Shown: positions 15,801-23,657, counted from the first letter of the stretch. The stretch is 45,753 nt of DNA from an uncultured Eubacteriales bacterium (GCA_934447715.1 CAKSER010000009.1:1-45753); one strand, 5' to 3'. Numbers and translations: made by a program. Notes: generated by a model not told the origin, from the sequence alone.

Positions 15801-18600
15801 TATTTCCGCTTGCAATTGTAAGATTTTCAATAAGCGCACCGTCTCCGATTCTGCCGAACAGACCGCAGACATTGTATGTGCTGCCGTTGAGGTTCCAGAT
15901 TGCATGTCCGTTTCCGTCAAAATGCCCTCTGAAGCCTTCTGCTGTGTTGTCCGCAATCGCTTTCCAGTCGGAAATGTTCTTCATATTGATATCCTGCGTC
16001 ATAAGGAAGTGCACGCCGGATGTATTCATTTTTTTGTAGTAGCAATAGTAGCGCAGATCAGTAAGATCGTCTGCTGTCTCGATAAGGTACGGATCGTCTG
16101 CCGTTCCCTCACCCTTCCAGGGCATGCGCTCTCTTACCTCGATTGCAACCGATGCTTTAAGAACGCCGTAGATTACATATACCGTATCATCGGTCAGTGC
16201 AAGCTCGGAAGAAACAGAAAGCTTGTAGCTTAAAACCTGCTCGGTATGACCATCGCTGAAATTAGCAGTAACCTCCATTCCGGAAGGATCGAAGGATTCT
16301 CCTGCATAATAGCGTACCTTGTCCGGCTGCTTTGTAATCGAGATTGAGGTGATATAAGGTGTATCGTTGTCAAGTGCATCCTCTCCGCCGACAAGTGCAA
16401 TTGCAGCGGCAAGAACAGAATAATTTCTTATGTAGCGTCTTTCGCTTGCCGGAACCTCACGGCAGAGCTTGAGCGCATTCTTTAACTGAGCCTTGTAATC
16501 GGATGCAGAAGGATCGTTTGCAAGATCGATTGCAGCAGATGCCGCACGGATTGCATCCTTTACATCCGACGATGCGTCCGGGCGCATATCGTAAAGCGCA
16601 CGCATCTCGTTTTCGAAGCGCCAGTAGGAAACAAGGGCATATGTCGCCTGGTCGTTTGCCATCGAGTTCCAGCCGCCGTTTGCTGTGTGGCAGAAGCCTC
16701 CGTCCGGAAGCATGAACTGCAGCATTCCGTCAAGAAGCGTCTTGCCGTCGCTTGTAATGAAGCGCTCATCGGATTTGGGATCGATTCCGACAGCGCAAAG
16801 AGCAACAACCACCTGCGAAACGCTCTCTACGTTGTCTGTTCCCCATGACGAAAATCCGCCGTTTTTATTCTGCATCGTTCCGAGAACGTCAAGCGCCTCG
16901 TCAACACACTGACGTACCGTCTTTGAAACTTCCTTTTTGCTGTTTTCGTTTACATATGTGTAAACCGTATCATCGTTATAATATGGTGCCAGCGCCTGAA
17001 TTGCCATTGCGGTAATATCAACATCCGAACGGCTTCCGTATCCGCCGAGCACCCAGCCGCCGTACTCATTTCCCTGTACACCGTCGGTCAGCTGCATTTT
17101 AAGAATTTCGGTAATGAATGTTTCTCTTGTATACTTTGCATCCTCAGGGACCTCATACATGCCTGTATCCATAGAAATAAGTCCCCAGATCCAGCCGTTT
17201 ATGCCCTGTGTACCGGGTCCGGCTTTAAGCATGTTGTTGTAGCTTCCGTCTGCTATAAGATCAATCGGCTTTTCTTTGTAGATACCAAAGCTTGTCGGAT
17301 CTCCGCCGAGTGCTGCAATCGCAACGACAGCTCTGTGCCATTCGGTTGCCTTTGCGCTGTGAAGGATTCCGTCGTTTGCTTCGTATGTCTTCTCGATATA
17401 TGCCTTCATTGCGGCAAGGTAATCGTCATAGCCCGTGCCGTCATTGATAAGGAAAATATAGCTTCCGTTGTCATAGTAGCCGAATCTGCCCATTGCAAGC
17501 GCCATCCAGTCTGTCGCAGTAGAGCTTGCACCCGAAAGGAACTTGTCGTTTCCGAGCAGAGTTCCGCTGACACCGTTTTTGGTCTTTGCGGAGTTTACCG
17601 CAGACTTAATATAGGAGGCAAGCTGTGCAGAAAGCTCTGTTCCCTCTACAAATGCCGGACGTACCGGAGCATCAGTAGAAACAGAAGCCTCCCATTTAAG
17701 GCACGGCAGCTCACCCTTGTCTGTAAATGCATCGCCGAGCTGCGAAGCAGAAAGAGTTTCTGCCTCTGTGCATTTGCTGTCACTAACGGATCCGGCAATA
17801 TAATAGCAGTTTGTGCATTCTCCTTTAGTTGCGCCTACAACCGCACCGATGTTATTATTGTTTCCTTTGGTATCCTTAACGCTTCCTGCATTGAAGCAGT
17901 TTACAAACGCCGCGGATGAAGCCTTGTGACCGCCGGCAACGCCTCCTACGGTAGCAGGACCGGATACAGTTCCTACATTGTAGCAGTTTTCAAGCTTGCC
18001 TGCTCTCCAGTGCTGTCCGGTTACTCCTCCGATGTAGCCTGTTGTACCGGACACATCTCCCTTGTTGTAGCAGCCGCTTATTACGCAGTCGCCGTTTACG
18101 TAACCAACAACACCGCCGACATTCGCGCCGCCGGAAACAGATGCCTCGTTTCCGCAGTTTGTAACATTGCCTGCTGTAAGCTTTCCGACAATACCCGAAA
18201 CATTCGAGCCGCCTTTTACCTCGCCGCGGACAATCAGGTTCTTTATAGTACCGCCGTTTACATCTCCGAAGAAGCCGACCGATGAGCCGGATTCAATATA
18301 GAGACCGCTTATTATATGATTGTCTCCGTCAAAGGTTCCTTTAAACGTATTTGCTGCTGTACCGATTGCAGTCCACGGGCTGCTCTCACCGCCGAGCATG
18401 ATGTCGGCAGTCAGTACTACGGTTTTTCCTTCAAAAGTATCTCCGCCGTTTACTGCATCTGCAAATGCCTGCAATTCCGCAAGAGATCCGATTGTAAGGT
18501 CTGCATTTTCGCCGGATACCGAAGCAACAACCGGAATTCCGGAAATAATTATTACAAACGCAAGCAGTCCGGCAAGCAATTTGTTCATTTTCAGTTTCAT
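12847..18600 (-). CDS. Giant surface protein: GLUG repeats, transcobalamin-like toroid, Ig domain, helical repeats
   Basis: 1917 residues, ATG 18600 after a GAGGT site. In order: a signal peptide (1-30); GLUG-type beta-helix repeats (about 75-290, e.g. VGGVVGYVNGDCVISGCYN); an alpha/alpha-toroid (about 320-735) with ATEWHRAVVAIAALGGDPTS and GINGWIWGLISMDTG like the 9261-11138 protein; a bacterial Ig-like domain (about 750-822, KQPDKVRYYAGESFDPSGM); two more GLUG blocks (about 830-1140 and 1160-1460); two and a half copies of a 132-residue helical repeat (about 1470-1800); a TPDTDK-repeat stalk; a transmembrane helix (about 1888-1909); and a KKRR tail. SGKTGDS before the helix recalls a sortase motif but lacks Leu-Pro. 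As the first gene after the cobalamin riboswitch, it is the likely outermost corrinoid-capture or adhesion component. Ligand binding is inference. Confidence 0.9.
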   Translation of the reverse strand: MKLKMNKLLAGLLAFVIIISGIPVVASVSGENADLTIGSLAELQAFADAVNGGDTFEGKTVVLTADIMLGGESSPWTAIGTAANTFKGTFDGDNHIISGLYIESGSSVGFFGDVNGGTIKNLIVRGEVKGGSNVSGIVGKLTAGNVTNCGNEASVSGGANVGGVVGYVNGDCVISGCYNKGDVSGTTGYIGGVTGQHWRAGKLENCYNVGTVSGPATVGGVAGGHKASSAAFVNCFNAGSVKDTKGNNNNIGAVVGATKGECTNCYYIAGSVSDSKCTEAETLSASQLGDAFTDKGELPCLKWEASVSTDAPVRPAFVEGTELSAQLASYIKSAVNSAKTKNGVSGTLLGNDKFLSGASSTATDWMALAMGRFGYYDNGSYIFLINDGTGYDDYLAAMKAYIEKTYEANDGILHSAKATEWHRAVVAIAALGGDPTSFGIYKEKPIDLIADGSYNNMLKAGPGTQGINGWIWGLISMDTGMYEVPEDAKYTRETFITEILKMQLTDGVQGNEYGGWVLGGYGSRSDVDITAMAIQALAPYYNDDTVYTYVNENSKKEVSKTVRQCVDEALDVLGTMQNKNGGFSSWGTDNVESVSQVVVALCAVGIDPKSDERFITSDGKTLLDGMLQFMLPDGGFCHTANGGWNSMANDQATYALVSYWRFENEMRALYDMRPDASSDVKDAIRAASAAIDLANDPSASDYKAQLKNALKLCREVPASERRYIRNYSVLAAAIALVGGEDALDNDTPYITSISITKQPDKVRYYAGESFDPSGMEVTANFSDGHTEQVLSYKLSVSSELALTDDTVYVIYGVLKASVAIEVRERMPWKGEGTADDPYLIETADDLTDLRYYCYYKKMNTSGVHFLMTQDINMKNISDWKAIADNTAEGFRGHFDGNGHAIWNLNGSTYNVCGLFGRIGDGALIENLTIASGNIGGSYTSTIGAIAGEVVSNATATIRNCHNYATLTGLWGIGGIVGEICDGATINVESCSNHGLINASYTGGGIVGQVGPNRWKENGAKAVVTNCYNAGTIGGRGSWGIGGIVGSYRLCGDRQVIKNCYNVGSVLALETSGAVFGSIAEASVTIENVYYLNGTNPNVNGVFDDDGDDTVGTVTGSASAKDAPEMKSADFVNALGDAFTSDTDMINNGYPIIAGQMAIGDEPAVRARVEIGTAEELKAFSDRVNAGESFTDKTILLTSNIDLSDYSNWTPIGRSSSVQFDGIFDGQGYVIDNLYSTNGGLFGYVGTNAVIKNVGVASGEIGASNLSWMGGIARWSNGADFINCFNGADIICSGWSGGIVGTVRDGGKSVIKGCYNVGSVTARDGAVGGIVGHLGTGSNGTAVNVTVSECYNLGEVTANDNAGGIVGRAQDGHVIRDCYNAGKISVNGSNILDGAGAIASLVTSDNEITNCYFDSETTARGITNGTDTTIAKTTAEMKADEILNLLGSGFKKDEYALVNGGYPLLDWQKTEDADEIKLVIEKIDAIGTVTKDSEAKISEAREAYDALADELKELISNISVLEAAENELAEIKRLIKAKEDAINELEAYKNLSDYREEQQNELNNLILAGRKAIENAETVEAVSQALADAKAEMDKVKTDSQLSDEEAVKKAIDAISAIGRVTIESESAIRAARKAYDALSSELKKLVSNISVLEAAERELAELQRLKKAKEDAAKELEAYKKLSAYRTEQQKEINSLISEGKIAIYNAETPEAVSAILADLKGKLDKVKTDSQLSDEEAVKKATDSISAIGTVTKDSESAIRAARRAYNALSDELKAKVENYLTLTAAEKALEKLLSEDTAKDTDKTPDTDKTPDTDKTPDSDKTPDTDKTTDTDTETTDAVTDSESSETEDSASDTKAVDVPDTSAKPDGSESSDTAEPDVSGKTGDSYIWVLIVIGVLAVVCVVVVVSTKKRRHNA
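13374..13428. repeat. 55-bp exact direct repeat, copy 1
   Basis: Identical to 13770-13824, an offset of 396 bases, which equals one 132-residue helical repeat of the giant surface protein. Confidence 0.95.
13770..13824. repeat. 55-bp exact direct repeat, copy 2
   Basis: Second copy of 13374-13428. It encodes the DKVKTDSQLSDEEAVKKA junction between helical repeats. Confidence 0.95.
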
Positions 18601-18720
18601 TTTTTACCTCATTATAAGTTAGAAATTTTTACGGCAAGCCCTTTGCTGAGCCGTATAAACTTCCGACGAGATTGTCCTCCGCCTAAAGACATTGTTCGCG
18701 CCGGAAAACAACCCTCCTTT

Positions 18721-18758
18721 CAAAATAAAAAGCGCCTTTACTTCTCTCAAAGTAAAGG
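18721..18758 (-). terminator. Leader terminator downstream of the cobalamin riboswitch
   Basis: In the minus direction CCTTTACTT (18758-18750) pairs with AAGTAAAGG (18743-18735) around a 6-base loop, followed by CGCTTTTTATTTTG. It lies between the riboswitch aptamer and the first gene, about 120 bases before ATG 18600. That is the arrangement of a transcription-attenuating expression platform. Confidence 0.85.
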
Positions 18759-18865
18759 ACGCATATAACCAAGCAATCACACGGCAGGGGCACAAAAACG
18801 TACAAATCGAATTCCCTGTCGGAATCCTTTGGCTGCACGCTCCTCACCCGAGACATGTAAAACCG

Positions 18866-19018
18866 GAAAAATACGGCGGTGTTCTGACTTATGATGCGGA
18901 CTCACCCATAAAAAGCACAAAAGCGGAACAGAAAAATGGCATCCCGGATATTATGCTTTCATCAAATACAGCAATGGCGGTTGTTCCGGATTTGAACCGG
19001 ATTTCCTTTTCCGCAATA
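18866..19018 (-). ncRNA. Cobalamin riboswitch (adenosylcobalamin-type aptamer)
   Basis: Read on the minus strand, the 5' part AAAAGGAAATCCGGTTCAAA, TCCGGAACAACCGCC and ATTGCTGTA matches the conserved core AAAAGGGAAnnCGGUGnAAAUCCGnnnCnnnCCCGCnACUGUnA. A GATGAAAG and ATGCCAT segment follows, and then the B12 box ATAAGTCAGAACACCGCC (18892-18875) closes the aptamer. It lies about 65 bases downstream of a consensus promoter and upstream of a terminator. In this class, binding of the vitamin normally shuts expression off, so the surface-capture and ECF genes would be made when corrinoids are scarce. The GGTTC variant of the GGUG box and the exact ends are uncertain. Confidence 0.9.
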
Positions 19019-19090
19019 TAAATGCGGAATATCTACTCAGTATACAACTTTTCAAGCCGTATTTTTCTTTCGCTATTAAATTCTCGACCA

Positions 19091-19119
19091 AGTATACCAT
19101 ATTTCCTTAACACTGTCAA
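19091..19119 (-). promoter_or_regulatory. Promoter of the corrinoid operon
   Basis: Minus-strand TTGACA (19114-19119), a 17-base spacer and TATACT (19091-19096). Transcription would start near 19084 and run through the riboswitch. No other gene is seen in 18601-19240. Confidence 0.9.
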
Positions 19120-19239
19120 TCTCTTGCAGCACTTTTTTCCGCCGAAGCCGCCGATCAAAAGAAAGCCTGCCGAAGAAAATATCAAAAAGAAACCTTGCCC
19201 GATTAAATTCGATTAAAAATGATTAAAAGCCCCGAAAGC

Positions 19240-19271
19240 AAAAAAATCCGCACCTCGAAAACGGGGTGCGG
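19240..19271 (-). terminator. Rho-independent terminator of the AT-rich island
   Basis: The stem CCGCACC/GGTGCGG (19248-19254 with 19265-19271) is followed in the minus direction by ATTTTTTTGC. It separates the unrecognised gene cluster from the corrinoid operon promoter. Confidence 0.85.
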
Positions 19272-19313
19272 AAGGGTTTGCACTATTTGTCATTAAATCA
19301 TTAAAATTAATAT

Positions 19314-19607
19314 CTAAAATTGATTCTGAGTACTTAGAGTAAACGACGTATACATCATCAATATCTCCCAAGACGCCATAGTTTTTTTCGTTATAAATTT
19401 AACCGATTCACCATTGTTATTAAACGAAATTATATATTCATAAAAAACTGGTACTTTTTTTCCTAAAATAAAGCGTTTAACTTTTTGAATATTAGCATTT
19501 CCCTCATATTTGCATAATTTTACCCTGTTTTTAAAAAAAGCATAAATACTGCTTACGATGCCGTTTTCATTTTCTTTTGTATGAGCGCAAAAGAAATTTA
19601 CTGACAA
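19314..19607 (-). CDS. Small hypothetical protein (uncertain start)
   Basis: A frame of up to 97 residues, last gene of the AT-rich cluster. It would start at TTG 19607 without a visible ribosome binding site, overlapping the preceding gene by 41 bases. The product is basic with alternating hydrophobic residues (VPVFYEYIISFNNNGESVKFI) like a small beta-rich domain. I recognise no family. Position just before the terminator and lack of a better frame support it; the true start may be an unusual codon further in. Confidence 0.45.
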   Translation of the reverse strand: MSVNFFCAHTKENENGIVSSIYAFFKNRVKLCKYEGNANIQKVKRFILGKKVPVFYEYIISFNNNGESVKFITKKTMASWEILMMYTSFTLSTQNQF

Positions 19608-20166
19608 GCAGCGCCCAAAAAACAGCTAAAGCAAGAAGAATAAAAGATCGGAAATATATTCTGTTTATAATAAAAAGAATCCAAAAAACAATAAAAAATA
19701 TCTCTATTACTGCCGCCAATATGATTGACGGAATCACATATGCACCGATTGTTCGTCTTCTTGCTGTTTTGCTTACTTCCGCCTGCTTTACTATGTCCAA
19801 AACTTCGTTAACAGCTTCGGTCATCACAAAACCGTTCTCTGTTAATATTAAACCTATATATTCATCCTGTTCAATATTGACTTTTAAAGTGATCGAATAC
19901 TGCTTTTCATCACGCTTCATTTCTGCCAGATTAGCTGAAGGAATTCCGCATATGCCGGACAGCCAGTCGAAAAAAACGCCTCGTTTCCAATTCCGATCGC
20001 AAATTTTGGGTCGCTTCATGACCGTAATTTCATGAATTCCCTTTTCGCAATCGCATTCAAATCCGGCTTTGGAAAAGCATGAAAGATTTTTTATTTTCAA
20101 TTTTTCTCCATCAACAAAAACATCGACGGAATCTTCATAATCTGAAATACCAATAACAATTTTCAA
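19567..20166 (-). CDS. Hypothetical protein: N-terminal beta domain plus two membrane helices
   Basis: 199 residues from a TTG start at 20166, supported by GAGGAG nine bases upstream; no ATG fits. Residues 1-115 are beta-rich (VDVFVDGEKLKIKNL, GIHEITVMKRPKICDRNW), like small carbohydrate- or ligand-facing domains with a VDGE turn. Residues about 140-190 contain two hydrophobic helices separated by a short NRIYFR loop, followed by a basic end (RSYKRK). Its arrangement resembles that of the 215-residue protein at 20818-21465, suggesting a shared role. No family recognised. Confidence 0.75.
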   Translation of the reverse strand: MKIVIGISDYEDSVDVFVDGEKLKIKNLSCFSKAGFECDCEKGIHEITVMKRPKICDRNWKRGVFFDWLSGICGIPSANLAEMKRDEKQYSITLKVNIEQDEYIGLILTENGFVMTEAVNEVLDIVKQAEVSKTARRRTIGAYVIPSIILAAVIEIFFIVFWILFIINRIYFRSFILLALAVFWALLVSKFLLRSYKRK

Positions 20167-20299
20167 ACCATTTATCTCCTCAAGTACAGGATCGAAAGCA
20201 AGATTATTTTGCTACTATTGCAAAAAAACGTCGTGCCGGGCAATGTTATTTATGCACTCCATCAAACCTAATCAGCATTTATTTTGTAAACCAGGTCTG

Positions 20300-20779
20300 T
20301 TAATTTATATAATTTATCTCCCGGTTTGTATTGCATAATGTAAACCACTGAACCGAATCAATGTCAAGAAAGGCGTATACCTCGTCCGGCGTTTTGTAAT
20401 AACGAAGCTGTCCGTTACCGAAAGAAAAAACCGCATAGTCAACGTCGTCATTTTCTTTTTCTTCACATAACACAAGATATTCAGAGGTAAAAAAGCCTTT
20501 GATAAAGTGTCCTTCAACAACTACGTCGCTGTCGTTTAGCGATAAATTCCATTCTGAATTAAGTTGTTCATCAGGGACCTTAAATAAAGACGCTTTTTTT
20601 CGCAATTCGACATTGATGCAATAATTGCTTGGAAGCTTCTTATAGTAACCATCTCTGCTTATTAAAAAGTTTTTGCCGACCTCCAGGTCATTAAAGACAA
20701 CCGGCTTAAAAAATGAGCAACCGACTAAAATAAACAAGAGGAATTGCAATATAATCAAAGTTTTAAATAATTTTTTCAT
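20300..20779 (-). CDS. Hypothetical lipoprotein
   Basis: 159 residues. MKKLFKTLIILQFLLFILVGC is a lipoprotein signal with lipobox LVGC (Cys 21), so the protein should be anchored outside the cell membrane. The rest is a small mixed alpha/beta domain (NDLEVGKNFLISRDGYY, YAVFSFGNGQLRYYKTPDEV) without a motif I can name. It lies in a co-directional cluster of membrane-linked genes, which suggests they act together at the envelope. Confidence 0.8.
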   Translation of the reverse strand: MKKLFKTLIILQFLLFILVGCSFFKPVVFNDLEVGKNFLISRDGYYKKLPSNYCINVELRKKASLFKVPDEQLNSEWNLSLNDSDVVVEGHFIKGFFTSEYLVLCEEKENDDVDYAVFSFGNGQLRYYKTPDEVYAFLDIDSVQWFTLCNTNREINYIN

Positions 20780-20817
20780 TAATTCTTTGCCCCGTTGAAT
20801 TCAATTTCGGTTTTTAA

Positions 20818-21465
20818 TCATAATTTTCCCATCAAATTGTTTTCGAAAACTCTTTTTTCCTTACACGCACGGACAATTTTAGCTATGACCGCAAAAAGTA
20901 AAGAAAAAGCAATGATAAAAAAAGGAACAAACACTATCGGATCGGTCATCCTTCCGGAGAAAACCAGCACAAAGCCAAGTACAAGATATGCATAAATCAA
21001 AATAGAAACAATATCAAAAACATACGTTAAAAACATAGTATCCATACGGTTTTTGTCGTATATAATCCCTTGTAAAATCTCTTTATCATTTACAAATATC
21101 CGCCGGGGCTTAATGCTCATGGATTTCTGATCAAATTCCGACCCGACCGATTTGATTTCCAAGTCCTTATCCAATGATATATCTATCGGCGTAAGAGCAT
21201 ACGGCTCGATTTTTTCATACCATTTCCCGGGATAATTAAGTATAAATATATTAAGAAAATTTAAAACAAAACGCCTTAAAAACAACAGCAGAACAGCCAA
21301 AGCCGAAAGCCTTTTGTATGCCCTTGTGCTGACCGTAACACCGGATGAATCTACCGATTCTACATTCAGTGAATCTCCCGAAGAAATAGGGCATTCTCCT
21401 TCGCTGGTTTTGACAAGTAATTCATCGCCGTATGCTGCGGAATCACTAAAAAACGTAATCTTCAT
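20818..21465 (-). CDS. Hypothetical membrane protein
   Basis: 215 residues, ATG 21465 after AGGAGAAG. It starts with a small beta domain (MKITFFSDSAAYGDELLVKTSEGE), then a first hydrophobic segment (about 52-75), a loop domain with SIKPRRIFVNDKEI, and two more hydrophobic segments (about 140-165 and 175-195). The order of beta domain then membrane helices parallels the 19567-20166 gene, so the two may be distant paralogues or partners. No family recognised. Confidence 0.8.
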   Translation of the reverse strand: MKITFFSDSAAYGDELLVKTSEGECPISSGDSLNVESVDSSGVTVSTRAYKRLSALAVLLLFLRRFVLNFLNIFILNYPGKWYEKIEPYALTPIDISLDKDLEIKSVGSEFDQKSMSIKPRRIFVNDKEILQGIIYDKNRMDTMFLTYVFDIVSILIYAYLVLGFVLVFSGRMTDPIVFVPFFIIAFSLLFAVIAKIVRACKEKRVFENNLMGKL

Positions 21466-21511
21466 ATCTTCTCCTGCATATCCGGTTTTGCAGCCCGGTC
21501 AAATCAAAGAA

Positions 21512-21928
21512 TCAGTTAGGAATGCCTTTGTATTCAACAACAATCCGGCTCCGGCGGCCGTAGACTACCGTTCCCTCAAAGGATCCCTCTTGGCTTGAAC
21601 CGGTTCTGAGCAATCTGATTTCATTCCCGTTTTCATCATATACAATAACAGTTTTCAGCTCCTGCTGCCCACCGCCGCGTTCAATATACACTCCGCTGTA
21701 TGTTACATAATCTTCATTTTTTATATCTAAATAAATTTTTAAAAGACCGGTGCCCAAAACGGCAGCTATTGCAACAGACACTGTCAAACCGATTGTAATA
21801 ATCAGCCTGAAATGCTTGTTCCCTTTCAGCATGTGCTTGATAAATAACAATACGGCAGCTAAACCGCAGATTACAATCACCGAGCTGACAATATTCCGAA
21901 CAAATACCTTTTCAATAATGGTATCCAT
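21512..21928 (-). CDS. Hypothetical two-helix membrane protein
   Basis: 138 residues with AAGGAAGC before ATG 21928. Hydrophobic helices at about 12-30 and 42-66 are followed by a soluble beta-rich C-terminal domain (YVTYSGVYIERGGG, TVIVYDENGNEIRLLRTGSS, VVYGRRSRIVVEYKG). The pattern is like small exposed sensory or structural domains, but no family is recognisable. The same strand and spacing suggest cotranscription with neighbours. Confidence 0.8.
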   Translation of the reverse strand: MDTIIEKVFVRNIVSSVIVICGLAAVLLFIKHMLKGNKHFRLIITIGLTVSVAIAAVLGTGLLKIYLDIKNEDYVTYSGVYIERGGGQQELKTVIVYDENGNEIRLLRTGSSQEGSFEGTVVYGRRSRIVVEYKGIPN

Positions 21929-21998
21929 ACAATTGCTTCCTTATTGATTATCTTATTATTAAACCGCAAATTACTGCCCGAGCACTGCCAAGGAATTT

Positions 21999-22490
21999 TT
22001 ATATCTTTATTTTATAGACCCAACACGGTTCAAAACTGTTTCTTCCTACATCGCTGTTGTCAAGAACAAGCTTGACATCGCCTATATTATCAAGCAGCCC
22101 GAACATATTCAAATGCCTTTTAACCTTGCTGCTAATACAATCCTCGTTTGAGAGCAGCGACTCACACTCATCACATACAACGTCGATTCCGTACAATTCA
22201 ACCGGGGTTCCGAAAACCGAATCTATCGGGAGGATATCATGGGCGATCATTTCACACCCTACATTATAAGCGCGAAACTCGCGGCAAATGCTTACCAGCT
22301 TACGAAAGAGCGTTTCGCAATCTCCGGGATATTCACCGGAAGATGTCACATCAATATATCTTTTATAGATATCATCAAGCAGGATTTTGAAATACTGCTT
22401 GGTTTCCGGCTTCAAAAAATCCTCGCCCGGCGACAGCGCGCGTTCTATTCCTCGATACCTTTTGCGTACGGGTGCGATGTCAAATATCAT
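21999..22490 (-). CDS. Hypothetical cytoplasmic protein
   Basis: 163 residues, ATG 22490 with AGAGGAATGACTT upstream. It is soluble, helical in the middle, acidic, with several scattered cysteines and no motif I recognise. It is the first gene of the AT-rich cluster and the only one without a membrane segment. Size and context would fit a polymorphic-toxin immunity protein, but nothing in the sequence shows that. The 259 bases upstream hold no gene; only a TATAAT-like element near 22590 is visible. Confidence 0.75.
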   Translation of the reverse strand: MIFDIAPVRKRYRGIERALSPGEDFLKPETKQYFKILLDDIYKRYIDVTSSGEYPGDCETLFRKLVSICREFRAYNVGCEMIAHDILPIDSVFGTPVELYGIDVVCDECESLLSNEDCISSKVKRHLNMFGLLDNIGDVKLVLDNSDVGRNSFEPCWVYKIKI

Positions 22491-22749
22491 AAGTCATTCC
22501 TCTGTAACATATATCAATGATGCTTTTTAAAATCAGCCGTTGCAGCTCGCCTTTAACCGATTAATAGGCTCAAACTGCATTATATCTTCTCGTATTTATT
22601 TTTATACACTCTATATTTATAAATATTTTACCACCAAAAGTTTGTTATTTATGTCGAATTATGTCGAACGATTCGAGTTTTTGATATACTTTGATATACT
22701 TTGTTTATTATTATCAATTTATCAATTGCAATATCAGATCACAAAGAAA

Positions 22750-23637
22750 TCACACGCTCTCATAGCCCTTTATCATTCGCTCCAGCTCCTTTGCAGCCAC
22801 GCTCAGCGGCTGCTCTTTTCTTTTTATAATAACGATATTTCTTTTCGGAATCTGCTCCTTCAGGCTGATTCGGCAAATCCCGTCGCCTTCTCTTAAAAAC
22901 TCCTCGGGAACAAAGCCGATACCTAGGTCGGCTTCGACCATCGGGAGAATCTGGTCCGCCGTAAACGCCTCAATATCCGGCTTATACGGCAATCCGTATG
23001 ACGAAAAAAACGAGGAAAAGAATTCAAAGGACTTCGTATCCTTTCCGAGCGAAATAAGCGGATATTTTGTAAGCTCTGCAAGAGACACCTGTTTATCGGT
23101 AAGATCCTTGAAGAAGCCGGAGCAGACTGCGACCTCGGTAATCGGTCTTACCGCCGTTTCGACAAGAGATGCGGTATGCACTGTCGGTGTTGTGACAACG
23201 GCGATATTAGCCGACCCGTCCTTTAATGCGTTTATTGCCTGAGGGGTCGAATGATTACTGATTCTTATATGAATACCCGGATATCTGATGCGGTATTTTT
23301 TCAGCACCGGCAAAAGAAGGCAGCGCAGCGCCACCTCGCTTGCGGCAATATATACCGTGCCGTTTTGCAGATTGCGGTTTTCGGTAAGCTCTGCTTCGCC
23401 TGCGTCGATATGCTCCATGGCAATCCGGATATGCTCATACAGCCTTTCTCCCTCAGGAGTAAGCTGCATTCCCTTTTTCGAGCGCAGAAAAAGCGGACAG
23501 CCAAGTTCGCTTTCAAGCCTTTTTATCGTTCTTGTCATGTTCGGCTGATTATTTAAAAGAAGCTTTGCCGCCTGAGACACATTTCCGTACTTTGCAACAT
23601 AATAAAAAACGCGGTAATAGTCATAGCTGATATACAT
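22750..23637 (-). CDS. LysR-family transcriptional regulator
   Basis: 295 residues. An N-terminal winged helix-turn-helix (about 3-62: YYRVFYYVAKYGNVSQAAKLLLNNQPNMTRTIKRLE, LGCPLFLRSKKGMQLT) joins an effector-binding domain (about 90-295: GTVYIAASEVALRCLLLPVL, IVTADQ-like positions, EADLGIGFVPEEFL). Such regulators sense a small molecule and activate a divergent target. Here it is transcribed away from an aminotransferase gene with overlapping promoters, so the aminotransferase and the following DUF1275 gene are the likely targets. The effector is unknown. Confidence 0.92.
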   Translation of the reverse strand: MYISYDYYRVFYYVAKYGNVSQAAKLLLNNQPNMTRTIKRLESELGCPLFLRSKKGMQLTPEGERLYEHIRIAMEHIDAGEAELTENRNLQNGTVYIAASEVALRCLLLPVLKKYRIRYPGIHIRISNHSTPQAINALKDGSANIAVVTTPTVHTASLVETAVRPITEVAVCSGFFKDLTDKQVSLAELTKYPLISLGKDTKSFEFFSSFFSSYGLPYKPDIEAFTADQILPMVEADLGIGFVPEEFLREGDGICRISLKEQIPKRNIVIIKRKEQPLSVAAKELERMIKGYESV

Positions 23638-23657
23638 TCTATCTTCCCCTTCTCGAT

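Noticed and set aside
15622..16233. 203-residue plus-strand frame within the giant gene, and similar antisense frames
   Set aside because: Antisense to the GLUG repeats; cysteine/alanine-rich composition follows from repeat codons on the opposite strand and no ribosome binding site is present.
18985..19001. Minus-strand CCGGTTCAAATCCGG looks like a tRNA T-arm
   Set aside because: No acceptor, D or anticodon arms fit around it; it is the conserved 5' core of the cobalamin riboswitch, which continues to a B12 box.
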